The notes under the pieces are model-generated. The model had not been told where the DNA came from. It ran no database searches and saw nothing but the letters and a program-made list of their open reading frames with translations. From contig JAHJPX010000004.1 in NCBI GenBank assembly GCA_018819515.1, positions 62,001-126,000 of the forward strand: DNA of 64,000 bases. The letters run 5' to 3'. This document shows positions 31,964 through 40,197 of the stretch, piece after piece. The stretch is from Gammaproteobacteria bacterium (lineage in GTDB: Bacteria; Pseudomonadota; Gammaproteobacteria; Burkholderiales; Rhodocyclaceae). Both the position numbers and the translations under genes were made by a program. Within the stretch, counting starts at the first letter, position 1. Every line of letters starts with the position of its first letter.

Positions 31964-32521
31964 ATGGATCTGCTGAAATTCATCGGCCGGACCCGTCAGT
32001 TCGAGCGGCAGCTGGAGGAGAGCCGCCCGCGCTTGTGGCGCCTCGCCCACACATGGTGCCGGAACGGCGCCCTGGCGGACGACCTGGTTCAGGAGGCATT
32101 GTCCAAGGGACTGAAGCACCACGGGCAGTTGCGCGAGGAAGCATCGCTGCATGCCTGGTTGTGCGGCATCCTCGCCCACTGCTGGCACGATTACCTGCGC
32201 TCGCACCGGCACATGGACAACGTCGCCGACATCGACGAGTCCCTGCTGGTCGCCGACGGAACCCCCGAAGCAGAATGCCTGCAAAGCCAGATCGTCAAGC
32301 GCGTGCGCCGTGCCGTAGCGGATCTCCCTGTGCCGCAGCGCGAGGTCGTGACGCTGGTCGATCTCGAGGAATTTTCCTACGCCGAAGTCGCCGCGATCCT
32401 GGAGATCCCCATCGGGACAGTCATGAGCCGACTGTCGCGCGCCAGGGCGACGCTGAAGGAACGGTTGCGCGAGCACAACGCCTGCAGCCTTGCGACTCCC
32501 CGGATTGCGAGGGTCAAATGA
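31964..32521 (+). CDS. ECF-family RNA polymerase sigma factor in the sox cluster
   Basis: A 185-residue sigma factor with only regions 2 and 4. Region 2 is LWRLAHTWCRNGALADDLVQEALSKGLKH (24-52) plus LHAWLCGILAHCWHDYLRS (62-80). Region 4 is LPVPQREVVTLVDLEEFSYAEVAAILEIPIGTVMSRLSRARATLKERL (121-168). The RBS AGAGGAAACAGG lies before the ATG. The stop overlaps the anti-sigma start (ATGA), so the two are made together. Identical promoters before this gene and soxY suggest that it drives soxYZ and itself. Confidence 0.94.
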   Translation: MDLLKFIGRTRQFERQLEESRPRLWRLAHTWCRNGALADDLVQEALSKGLKHHGQLREEASLHAWLCGILAHCWHDYLRSHRHMDNVADIDESLLVADGTPEAECLQSQIVKRVRRAVADLPVPQREVVTLVDLEEFSYAEVAAILEIPIGTVMSRLSRARATLKERLREHNACSLATPRIARVK

Positions 32522-33216
32522 ACCGTGAAATCTCGGAAGAATTGCTGAACGCCTTTGCCGACAACGAACTCGACGGCGCCGAAAAGGCGGAAGTGCTCGA
32601 GTGCATTGCCGCCGACGAGGGTTTGCGGGCCAAGGTCTGCGAGACCTGGCACCTCAAGGAACTCGTGCGCAGCGCCCATCCGCTGGGCGACAAACACGGC
32701 CCCAGGAAGAAATCGGATCGCTGGCGCCTGCTCGGGCTGCCGCTGGCAGCTTGCCTGCTGCTGGCGATCGGCGCGAGTTCCGGCTGGTTGGCGCACGACC
32801 AGGCGGACGAGTTCCGGGTATCCGGCGCCGACCTGCGGGCCATTCAGGCCAACGGGGGCCGCGTTGTCCTGCACCTGGTTTCCGGCGACCCTGCCGAGAT
32901 CGACAAGGCGCTGCGCAAGGCCAAACAGCTCGCCGAGGTTCGCGACCTGGAGGGCGGTGTCATCGAGGTCGAGGTCGTCGCCAACGGCCCTGGCATCCGC
33001 ATGCTGCAGGACGGCGCGTCCCGGCTCGCGTCGCGCGTCGTCAGCATGCGCGCGGAACACAGGAATATTCGCCTGGTGGCGTGCAACGAAACCCTGAACC
33101 GGCTGCGCGAACGCGGTGTGGACATCACCTTGCTGCCGGAAGTAGACGTCGTGCCATCGGCAATCAAGGAAATCGCCACGCGAATCGATCAGGGATGGCG
33201 CTATTTGCAGGTTTGA
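32518..33216 (+). CDS. Anti-sigma factor fused to a DsrE-like domain
   Basis: A 232-residue single-pass membrane protein. Residues 1-55 resemble the N-terminal sigma-binding domain of anti-sigma factors (SEELLNAFADNELDGAEKAEVLECIA). A basic stretch precedes one transmembrane helix at about 71-92. Residues 115-231 form a DsrE/DsrF-like domain (GRVVLHLVSGDPAEIDKALRKA ... VEVVANGPGIRML ... NIRLVACNETLNRL), with Cys189 at the family position. Positive charges before the helix put the DsrE part in the periplasm. DsrE proteins bind sulfane sulfur, so this looks like a sensor that frees the sigma factor when a sulfur compound is bound. That mechanism is inferred; the domain order is read from the sequence. 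Confidence 0.85.
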   Translation: MNREISEELLNAFADNELDGAEKAEVLECIAADEGLRAKVCETWHLKELVRSAHPLGDKHGPRKKSDRWRLLGLPLAACLLLAIGASSGWLAHDQADEFRVSGADLRAIQANGGRVVLHLVSGDPAEIDKALRKAKQLAEVRDLEGGVIEVEVVANGPGIRMLQDGASRLASRVVSMRAEHRNIRLVACNETLNRLRERGVDITLLPEVDVVPSAIKEIATRIDQGWRYLQV

Positions 33217-33405
33217 CGTGAAAGACACTGGTCAGTGTGCTTGGTAACGGTCGAGCGCAGCGAGCCAATCAGTAGCCTCCCCGCGAAGGGAGGATGGGAG
33301 GGGCGGACGCGTTTGTCCGGAGGCGCCGCAACAGCCATGCATTTCATGACGCAGGGCGGCTCATCGGAGCCGTGAGCGTTAGGCAGGTCTAACAGAGGAG
33401 GAGAC
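33217..33405 (+). other. Spacer between anti-sigma gene and soxA
   Basis: Contains the hairpin CCTCCC / GGGAGG at 33276-33293 without a T tract and a GCGCAGCGAGCC string like that in the soeB-soeC spacer. No GGAATAA/CGTCTA pair is present, so soxAXB are read through from the sigma operon or use another promoter. Confidence 0.5.
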
Positions 33406-34227
33406 ATGAAAAACACAATTTCGATCGGCATTGCGCTGATGCTCGGCGTGCTGCCACCGCTGACTTTTGCCCAGGAGAAGGACGCCACGGAAGCTGAGTT
33501 CGAGAAATTCCGTACCGAGATGGAGGATTCCAATCCGGCCGAATTGTTCGAGATGAAGGGCGAGGATATCTGGAACGAAAAGCGCGGTCCGAAGAACGTT
33601 TCCCTGGCCGAAAGCTGCGATCTCGGCAAGGGTGTCGGTGTCGTCAAAGGCGCCTACGCGGCGATGCCGCGCTATTTTGCCGATGCCGGCGCGGTCATGG
33701 ACGCCGAACGGCGCATTGTCTGGTGCATGGTCGAAAAGCAGGGCTTCAACTTCGACGACATCGCAAAGAAGCCTTTCCAGGGACGCAACGACACCAGCGC
33801 CCCCGACATCACCAATCTGGTCACTTATGTCGCCATGCATTCAAAGGGCATGCCGTTCGCCGTGCCGTTGGATGATCCCAAGGTCAAGGACGCCTATCTG
33901 ACCGGCAAGGAGATCACCAAGTACCGGGCCGGCCCGTATGATTTTTCATGCAACACCTGCCACGGCGTAGACGGCAAGCGCATCCGCATGCAGAACCTGC
34001 CCAACATCAGCACTGCCGCGGGAGCCATCAAGGGCGTGCAGGGCTGGCCGGGATACCGGATGACCGGCGGCATCATGCTCACGCACCAGTGGCGCATCAA
34101 CGACTGTTTCCGCCAGCAGCGCTTCCCCGAACCCAGGTACGCCTCGGAAGTCATCACCGACATCCTGACCTACATGACCGGTAACGCCAATGGCCAGATC
34201 TACAACGGCCCCGGCATCAAGCGCTGA
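33406..34227 (+). CDS. soxA: SoxA cytochrome c subunit (single-haem type)
   Basis: A 273-residue periplasmic protein with a signal peptide ending near TFA. There is one haem motif, CNTCH (182-186), and the active-site cysteine Cys234 (RINDCFRQQRFPEP) that ligates the haem and binds the substrate. The first haem site of dihaem SoxA is replaced by Cys71 and Cys107, which can form a disulfide. SoxAX joins thiosulfate to SoxY. The RBS GAGGAGGAG is strong. The signal peptide contains a degenerate copy of the 24-base repeat (GVLPPLTF). Confidence 0.95.
   Translation: MKNTISIGIALMLGVLPPLTFAQEKDATEAEFEKFRTEMEDSNPAELFEMKGEDIWNEKRGPKNVSLAESCDLGKGVGVVKGAYAAMPRYFADAGAVMDAERRIVWCMVEKQGFNFDDIAKKPFQGRNDTSAPDITNLVTYVAMHSKGMPFAVPLDDPKVKDAYLTGKEITKYRAGPYDFSCNTCHGVDGKRIRMQNLPNISTAAGAIKGVQGWPGYRMTGGIMLTHQWRINDCFRQQRFPEPRYASEVITDILTYMTGNANGQIYNGPGIKR
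33445..33468 (-). repeat. 24-base dispersed repeat, copy 6 (inside soxA)
   Basis: 21 of 24 bases match the core. It encodes GVLPPLTF in the SoxA signal peptide, close to the cleavage site. Confidence 0.65.
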
Positions 34228-34243
34228 TACGGAGACAAACGAC

Positions 34244-34873
34244 ATGAACACGAAAGCCATTACGCTGGCCGCATCGGTTTCACTGACGGCGGCCCTCATC
34301 GCCGGTGCCTGCACGACCGCCATGGTCGCTCCCGACCACCACGCCCGGGCGCTGGAAATCATCAAGCGCGACTTCAAGCCGCGCGGCCAGGCCGGCCTCG
34401 ACCGTCTCGATGCCGATCCCGTCCAGGCGATCTGCAACCGTACCGATAACACGCCACCGGTCAGCATCGCACACCAGATGCAGAACGAGCAGCTCGCTAC
34501 CGTGGCGTATCCCGCCGACGGCGTGCTGATGGGCGACTGGAAAAAGGGAGAGAAACTCGCCCAGAGCGGCAAGGGCTTTACCTGGAAGGACAAACCCGGA
34601 CTTCCGGTTGGCGGCAACTGCTACAACTGCCACCAGATCAGCCCCAAGGAGCTTTCCTTCGGCACCATCGGACCCAGCCTGTTCCAGATTGGCAAGATTC
34701 GCGGCAACACGCCCGAGATGCAGAAGTACGTCTATGGCAAGATCTATAACTCCAAAGCGTTCAACCTCTGCTCGGAAATGCCGCGCTTCGGCCATATTGG
34801 CGCGCTGGATTCGGATCAGATCAAGGATCTGGTCGCCTTGCTGCTTGATCCCGAGTCTCCTGTAAACAAGTGA
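34244..34873 (+). CDS. soxX: SoxX cytochrome c subunit
   Basis: A 209-residue secreted protein with a haem motif CYNCH (126-130) in GLPVGGNCYNCHQI and the SoxX end GALDSDQIKDLVALLLDPESPVNK. The signal sequence has a possible lipobox (LIAGAC, Cys23), so it may be lipid-anchored. It pairs with SoxA for the first step of the Sox cycle. It starts 16 bases after soxA, and its TGA overlaps the GTG start of soxB. Confidence 0.95.
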   Translation: MNTKAITLAASVSLTAALIAGACTTAMVAPDHHARALEIIKRDFKPRGQAGLDRLDADPVQAICNRTDNTPPVSIAHQMQNEQLATVAYPADGVLMGDWKKGEKLAQSGKGFTWKDKPGLPVGGNCYNCHQISPKELSFGTIGPSLFQIGKIRGNTPEMQKYVYGKIYNSKAFNLCSEMPRFGHIGALDSDQIKDLVALLLDPESPVNK

Positions 34874-36579
34874 ACCGTCGCGAGTTCCTGCAGGTGTTGG
34901 CCGCCGCCTCGGCGGCCGGCATGGCCCTCGACGCCCATGATGTCCTCGCGGGACAAGGCGGCGGGCGTTTTTACGACCTGCCGCGCCACGGCAACGTGCA
35001 CTTCCTGCACTTCACCGACTGCCACGCGCAACTGCTGCCGGTGTGGTTCCGCGAGCCGAATGTCAACCTCGGCTTCGGCGCCGCCGCGGGGCATGTGCCG
35101 CATCTCGTCGGCGAACATCTGCTCAAGGCCTTCGGTATCAAGCCGGGGTCGCGCGAAGCGCACGCCTTCACCTACCTCGACTTTGCACAAGCGGCGCAGA
35201 CCTACGGGCGTGTCGGCGGATTCGCTCACCTCGCGACCTTGATCAAGCAGTTGCGCGCCGGCCGCCCCGGCGCTCTGCTGCTCGACGGCGGCGATACCTG
35301 GCAGGGCTCGGCTACGGCGCTGTGGACGAAAGGCCAGGACATGGTCGACGCCTGCAAGCTGCTCGGCGTCGACATGATGGCGCCGCACTGGGAGTTCACG
35401 CTCGGCGCCGAACGCGTGAAACAAATTGTCGACAACGACTTCAAGGGCAAGATCGAGTTCCTCGCCCAGAACGTCAAGACGGCGGACTTCGGCGATCCGG
35501 TATTCGCCCCCTACACGCTGCGCGAGATGAACGGCGTGACCGTGGCGGTGATCGGTCAGGCGTTCCCTTACACGCCCATCGCCAATCCGCGCTGGATGGT
35601 GCCCGACTGGAGCTTCGGCATCCAGGACGACAACATGCAGAAGGTGGTCGACGAGGCGCGCGCCAAGGGCGCGCAGGTCGTTGTCGTACTTTCGCACAAC
35701 GGCATGGATGTCGACCTCAAGATGGCAAGCCGCGTGACCGGCATCGATGCCATCCTCGGCGGCCACACGCACGACGGCGTGCCGCAGCCGGTCAAGGTGA
35801 AGAACGCGAAGGGCGTGACGCTGGTAACCAACGCTGGCTCCAACGGCAAGTTCCTCGGCGTGCTCGACTTCGATGTCCGCGACGGCAAGGTTCGGGGTTT
35901 CAGCTACAAGCTGCTGCCGGTGTTCGCCAACCTGTTGCCGGCCGATGCCGGGATGGCCGCGCTGATCGACAAGGTGCGCGCGCCCTACAAGGCAAAGCTC
36001 GAAGAGAAGCTCGCCGTCACCGAGGGTCTTCTCTATCGCCGCGGCAACTTCAACGGCTCCTGGGACCAGTTGATCCTCGACGCGATGGTCGACGTCAAGG
36101 GCGCCGACATCGCCTTCTCGCCCGGTTTCCGTTGGGGCACCAGCATCCTGCCCGGCGAGGCGATCACCTTCGAGCAGTTGATGGACCAGACGGCGATCAG
36201 CTACCCGCAATCGACCCTGACCGAAATGACCGGCGAACAGATCAAGACGATTCTCGAAGATGTCGGCGACAACCTGTTCAATCCCGATCCCTACTATCAG
36301 CAGGGCGGCGACATGGTGCGCGTCGGCGGCATGACCTATGCCTGCGATCCGAACGCCAAGGTCGGCAATCGCATCCATGACATGCGCCTCGGCGACAAGC
36401 CGATAAATGCAGGCAAGACCTACAAGGTAGCCGGCTGGGCGCCGGTCGGCGAAGGCGCGACTGGCGAGCCGATCTGGGAGGTTGTCGGCGGCTGGCTGCG
36501 CGACAAGAGGACCGTGACCCCGCGCAAGCTCAACACGCCCCGACTGATTGGCATGGACGGCAACGCCGGCCTGGCCTGA
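34870..36579 (+). CDS. soxB: SoxB thiosulfohydrolase
   Basis: A 569-residue Tat-exported enzyme (MNRREFLQVLAAASAAG) of the 5'-nucleotidase type. Metal-site blocks visible are HFLHFTDCHAQLLPVW, LLDGGDTWQGSAT, VVLSHNGMDVD and ILGGHTHDGVPQP. It hydrolyses the sulfonate from SoxY-bound substrate, releasing sulfate, with two manganese ions. The start is a GTG overlapping the soxX stop (GTGA). It is the last gene of the sox cluster; soxCD are absent here. Confidence 0.97.
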   Translation: MNRREFLQVLAAASAAGMALDAHDVLAGQGGGRFYDLPRHGNVHFLHFTDCHAQLLPVWFREPNVNLGFGAAAGHVPHLVGEHLLKAFGIKPGSREAHAFTYLDFAQAAQTYGRVGGFAHLATLIKQLRAGRPGALLLDGGDTWQGSATALWTKGQDMVDACKLLGVDMMAPHWEFTLGAERVKQIVDNDFKGKIEFLAQNVKTADFGDPVFAPYTLREMNGVTVAVIGQAFPYTPIANPRWMVPDWSFGIQDDNMQKVVDEARAKGAQVVVVLSHNGMDVDLKMASRVTGIDAILGGHTHDGVPQPVKVKNAKGVTLVTNAGSNGKFLGVLDFDVRDGKVRGFSYKLLPVFANLLPADAGMAALIDKVRAPYKAKLEEKLAVTEGLLYRRGNFNGSWDQLILDAMVDVKGADIAFSPGFRWGTSILPGEAITFEQLMDQTAISYPQSTLTEMTGEQIKTILEDVGDNLFNPDPYYQQGGDMVRVGGMTYACDPNAKVGNRIHDMRLGDKPINAGKTYKVAGWAPVGEGATGEPIWEVVGGWLRDKRTVTPRKLNTPRLIGMDGNAGLA

Positions 36580-36682
36580 CACAAATCATTTCGGAGTCCG
36601 CGCAAACAGGTACCCATACTCGGTCGGCCAAAGTCGCGATGCGGTAGCAACCGGCTGCACATCGGGGGGATAATCCCCCGCC

Positions 36683-38170
36683 ATGGCCAAAGAAATCGAA
36701 CTCAAGCTGGCACTGCCGGAATCGGCGCAGCGAGCCTTCCTCCGTCACGCGCAGTTGAAGTCTGCGACTGCCCGACAAACCGCTCAGGTGGTGAGCATCT
36801 ACTACGACACGCCCGATCTGGCACTGAAAAAGTCAGGCGTGGCGGTACGCCTCCGCCGCCAGGGCCGCACCTGGCTGCAAACCGTGAAATGCGCCGGCAG
36901 CAGCGCGGGCGGCCTTTCCGACCGGCCCGAGTGGGAAACGCCCTACGGCGACCACTTCGACTTTTCGGCCGTAGACGATAGCGACGTGCGCGCCCGGCTG
37001 GAGAAGCGCAGCGTACTGTCGCGGCTGACGCCGTTGTTCGAGACCAGCTTCCGGCGCACCACCTGGAACTTCGGCAACATGCTGTTGATGTTCGACCGCG
37101 GCTGGATCGCTGCCGCGGGCCGGCGCGAAGCGATATCCGAGCTCGAATTCGAACTGGCCGGCGGCGAGGTCGGCGATTTGTTCGCACTCGCCGAGGCGCT
37201 GGCCGAGCGGCTGCCCCTGCTCCCGGCACCACTGTCGAAGGCGGAGCGCGGCATTCGGCTGCACCTGAACGCGGCGCCGTCGCCCACCCGCGCCGACAGG
37301 ATCCCGCTCACTCCCGAAATGTCGCCGCAGGCGGCCTTCCGCGCCGTTGCGCTGTCCTGTCTCGACCAGATGCAGCGCAATCACGCCGGTGCCGTTAGCA
37401 GCGAGGATCCTGAGTACATCCACCAGATGCGCGTCGCCACGCGGCGGTTGCGCGCCTGTCTGCGCCTGTTCGCCCCGGTGCTGCCGCCGGGACATGGCGA
37501 TGCCCTGCTGCCCGCGCTGCACGAAATGATGGCGCCGCTGGGCAAAGCGCGCGACCTCGATGTACTGCTGATGGAAATATGCGCCCCGGTGACCGCCGCC
37601 CTTCCCGAAGAGCCGCGTCTTTCGGCCCTCGCCGGCATCGTTACGGAAGATCGCCACACTGCGCGGCGCAATGCCGTCCGCGCCCTGGAGTCACGCAATT
37701 TTGGCCAGTTGATGATCCGCTACGCCGCGCTGCTGCACGCGCCGATTCCCGCCGTGCCCGACACCCCCCAATCGGTGGGCGAATTCGCCGACAGCCGCCT
37801 CCGGAATTTGCGCCGCAAGGTGCATGCGCGCGCGCGCGCCGCACGGCTCGACGATCCGGCCAGCCTGCATGCCCTGCGCATCGGTATCAAACGGCTGCGC
37901 TATGCGCTGGAATTCTTCGCCACCCTCGCCCGCGGCAAGTCGCGGCGGCGGCTGGCCGAATGGCTCGCCGAAGCGCAGGGAACCCTGGGGGAACTCAACG
38001 ATCTCGCCAATGCCGGTAGCTTGCTGATGACCTGCGCCGGCCACGACGAACGGCTGCGCGAAGCCGTCACGCTCATCGGCGGCTGGCACGGCCCGCGCCA
38101 CGCCAGATTGATGGCGCGTCTGCCGAAGTTGCTGGAAGCGCTTCTGGCCCTGTCGCATTCGCATCGGTAA
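36683..38170 (+). CDS. CYTH-CHAD domain protein (inorganic triphosphatase type)
   Basis: A 495-residue protein. The CYTH domain (about 1-200) starts MAKEIELKLALPE, giving the ExExK signature, and has RLRRQGRTWLQTVKCAG and the later ISELEFELAGGEVGDLFALAE block. The CHAD domain (about 215-490) is helical and rich in conserved His and Arg (YIHQMRVATRRLRACLRLF, LHALRIGIKRLRYALEFF). CYTH domains hydrolyse triphosphate; CHAD domains bind polyphosphate. It is probably involved in polyphosphate metabolism with sixA next to it. A 23 of 24 copy of the dispersed repeat falls on the KKSGVAVRL motif. Confidence 0.92.
   Translation: MAKEIELKLALPESAQRAFLRHAQLKSATARQTAQVVSIYYDTPDLALKKSGVAVRLRRQGRTWLQTVKCAGSSAGGLSDRPEWETPYGDHFDFSAVDDSDVRARLEKRSVLSRLTPLFETSFRRTTWNFGNMLLMFDRGWIAAAGRREAISELEFELAGGEVGDLFALAEALAERLPLLPAPLSKAERGIRLHLNAAPSPTRADRIPLTPEMSPQAAFRAVALSCLDQMQRNHAGAVSSEDPEYIHQMRVATRRLRACLRLFAPVLPPGHGDALLPALHEMMAPLGKARDLDVLLMEICAPVTAALPEEPRLSALAGIVTEDRHTARRNAVRALESRNFGQLMIRYAALLHAPIPAVPDTPQSVGEFADSRLRNLRRKVHARARAARLDDPASLHALRIGIKRLRYALEFFATLARGKSRRRLAEWLAEAQGTLGELNDLANAGSLLMTCAGHDERLREAVTLIGGWHGPRHARLMARLPKLLEALLALSHSHR
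36828..36851 (+). repeat. 24-base dispersed repeat, copy 7 (inside CYTH-CHAD gene)
   Basis: 23 of 24 match to the core. It encodes KKSGVAVR, which is also a normal CYTH motif, so the match lies on a conserved site. Confidence 0.75.
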
Positions 38171-38226
38171 CGGCCATGCAACGCAAACCGGCGAGAATGG
38201 CGAATGATGACAAGCGGGAGACGACG

Positions 38227-38700
38227 ATGGACCTGATCCTCTGGCGCCACGCCGAAGCCGAGGATGGCGATGGCCGGATGCCCGACGCGAAGCGGCGCCT
38301 GACGGCACGGGGCGAAAAGCAGGCGCGCAAGATGGCCGCCTGGCTCAACGCCAGATTGCCGAAGCAAACAGTCGTGCTGGTCAGCCCCACCGAACGCACC
38401 CAGCAGACCGCGCATGCGCTCGGCCTGCCGTTCGAAATCGAGCCGAGAATCGGCATCGGCGCCGACTGCGCCGACCTGCTCGCCGCCGCCGGCTGGCCCA
38501 GTTTAAAAGTCAGCCGTGGCGGTACGCTGATCCTGGTTGGCCACCAACCCACCCTGGGCCGCCTCGCCGCCCTGCTGCTCTCCGGCGTGGAGGCCGACTG
38601 GCCCTTCAAGAAGGGCGCGGTCTGGTGGTTCTCGCGGCGAACGCGGGAGGGCGAGGATCAAATAGTACTGCGGACGGTTATGGGGGCGGATCTGCTTTAG
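38227..38700 (+). CDS. sixA: SixA-type histidine phosphatase
   Basis: A 157-residue phosphoglycerate-mutase-like phosphatase with LILWRHAEAED at the start (catalytic His), VSPTERTQQTAHAL and LVGHQPTLGRLAALLL (second His). The ATG at 38227 follows GGGAG; the frame upstream is unsupported. SixA removes phosphate from phosphohistidine. It follows the CYTH-CHAD gene after 56 bases. A repeat copy encodes KVSRGGTL in the middle of the protein, where the family has a less conserved loop. Confidence 0.9.
   Translation: MDLILWRHAEAEDGDGRMPDAKRRLTARGEKQARKMAAWLNARLPKQTVVLVSPTERTQQTAHALGLPFEIEPRIGIGADCADLLAAAGWPSLKVSRGGTLILVGHQPTLGRLAALLLSGVEADWPFKKGAVWWFSRRTREGEDQIVLRTVMGADLL
38505..38528 (+). repeat. 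24-base dispersed repeat, copy 8 (inside sixA)
   Basis: 23 of 24 match to the core (last base changed). It encodes KVSRGGTL, the same frame as in soeA and srkA. Confidence 0.88.
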
Positions 38701-38720
38701 TCGTCCGCCACCATCGATCT

Positions 38721-39503
38721 TCAGTACTGTTGCACTCCTAGGCTCTCGACCGGCCAGAAGGCGAGCAGTTCACCCGTCTTGCTATCGAACACCCATGTGC
38801 CGTTACGCATGTTGCCGGTTCCCGGCAGCACCTCCAGTTCCTCCGGCGACCGCTGCAGTTCGTTCGCCCGTGCCCGCAGTTCCTCCTCGGTCAGGAACTT
38901 GAGGCGGGAAGTCACCAGCCGTTCTGCCGGAACCAACGCCTTGTCCAATGCGTCCTTTGCCGCGGCCAGCGAGCGATAGTATTCCGGCTGGGTAGCCACG
39001 CCAGTACCCTTGGCAAACTCCTGGCCGACCAGCCGCGAGCGCTCTTCCGGATCTTCTGGCAAGCTCGCCCAGACCCACTGTAGCGTCGAATACCACTCGG
39101 GGACGATGCCGCCTCCGATTGCACGTGCGCGCGCAACTGCTTCCGGCTTGATGTTGTTGGCCTGGATGGTACTGATCGTCATACCTGAAAGGACGTTGAA
39201 AAGCGGGCGCGCCTGCCAGAGCGAGTGGGCGCCATACCCGAGCGCAGCTACCTGCACCATGGCGATCACCATGATGTCCCGACGCCACTCCGCACGCGGC
39301 TTCGCCGGGCTGCTGATGATCAGTGTGGCCAGCGGGCCCACCCCGACGTCGACCAGAACCAGGACGCCGACGATGGTCCCTGCCCCCGCCAGCCACCAGG
39401 CCGGCCAGCGGTACCAGCCTGCGTATAGAACCGCAAGAACGACAGACAGCACGACGAAACTGGCCAGCAAATGAATCCCGAAGGCACGCAACCGAAAACG
39501 CAT
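38721..39503 (-). CDS. tfpZ: TfpZ-like type IV pilin accessory membrane protein
   Basis: A 260-residue inner-membrane protein. Several helices lie in the first 110 residues (LRAFGIHLLASFVVLSVVLAVLYAGWYRWP, VLVLVDVGVGPLATLIISSP, IMVIAMVQVAALGYG), then a periplasmic region. The pattern AFGIHLLAS ... WYRWP ... VDVGVGPLATL matches TfpZ-type accessory factors encoded beside pilin genes. It lies downstream of the pilin on the same strand, beyond a terminator. Confidence 0.65.
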   Translation of the reverse strand: MRFRLRAFGIHLLASFVVLSVVLAVLYAGWYRWPAWWLAGAGTIVGVLVLVDVGVGPLATLIISSPAKPRAEWRRDIMVIAMVQVAALGYGAHSLWQARPLFNVLSGMTISTIQANNIKPEAVARARAIGGGIVPEWYSTLQWVWASLPEDPEERSRLVGQEFAKGTGVATQPEYYRSLAAAKDALDKALVPAERLVTSRLKFLTEEELRARANELQRSPEELEVLPGTGNMRNGTWVFDSKTGELLAFWPVESLGVQQY

Positions 39504-39557
39504 GACGTTCGCCCTCCTTCAAATTGCGACAGTCAATTATCCGAAAAAGGTCCCACA

Positions 39558-39586
39558 AAAGAAAAGCCCCGCCTTGGCGGGGCTTC
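39558..39586 (-). terminator. Terminator of the pilin gene
   Basis: Stem AAGCCCCGCC / GGCGGGGCTT with a two-base loop, about 20 bases past the pilin stop. On the minus strand TTTTCTTTTG follows. Confidence 0.88.
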
Positions 39587-39607
39587 TTGAAGCCGAGCTA
39601 GAGCCGA

Positions 39608-40051
39608 TTAGTGGCAATCGCCTTGGCCATCCTTATAACCACGGGTGGGGTCACAACTCGTGCCGCTGTTGTCCCAGGTAATGACGTTTTGGTTGGCAAC
39701 GATCCCCGGCGTCAAGATCGCAGTGAGATTGACACCGCCGGTGGTGGTCGCGCCGGTCTCTACGTTGATCACACCAGCGGCGATGGTGCCGCCAGCCATG
39801 ATGTTCTCGGTTGTAGCAATCGTGGGAACGCCGGGATCACCGTCGCTGCAGTTGGTGGGATCGCCAGCGTTATCGGAAATACACAGAGCAATGGCCTTCT
39901 TCACCGGATTGAGTTCGGTCGCGGCACCAGCGGCGCGAGCGCGCGAGGTGTAGTCGCCATACTGCGGAATCGCAATGGCGGCCAGAATGCCGATGATGGC
40001 GACGACGATCATCAGTTCGATCAGCGTAAAACCTTGTTGTACCTTTTTCAT
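39608..40051 (-). CDS. pilA: Type IV major pilin
   Basis: A 147-residue prepilin. The short leader MKKVQQG is cut before the N-methylated phenylalanine in FTLIELMIVVAIIGILAAIAIPQYGDYTSRARA, with Glu5 present. The C-terminal pair of cysteines (SCDPTRGYKDGQGDCH) forms the D-loop disulfide. This is a major subunit for twitching, adhesion or DNA uptake. A sigma-54 promoter lies upstream and a strong terminator downstream, so it is transcribed alone and probably highly. Confidence 0.96.
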   Translation of the reverse strand: MKKVQQGFTLIELMIVVAIIGILAAIAIPQYGDYTSRARAAGAATELNPVKKAIALCISDNAGDPTNCSDGDPGVPTIATTENIMAGGTIAAGVINVETGATTTGGVNLTAILTPGIVANQNVITWDNSGTSCDPTRGYKDGQGDCH

Positions 40052-40096
40052 GAATCTCTCCTTGGCAAAATGCACGGAAGTGCGCGATGGGACTAT

Positions 40097-40112
40097 AGCA
40101 ATGGCCATGCCA
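40097..40112 (-). promoter_or_regulatory. Sigma-54 promoter of pilA
   Basis: On the minus strand TGGCATGGCCATTGCT, with the invariant GG and GC separated by ten bases (-24/-12). It gives a leader of about 35 bases before the pilA start. Sigma-54 with PilR controls pilin genes in related bacteria. Confidence 0.8.
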
Positions 40113-40197
40113 TGGTAAATGTGGCAGAAATCGGGACAAATTCGGTCGTTTATCGGGGGATGGGACGACGAACAACGGCAGCATGTGACAATTTTCG

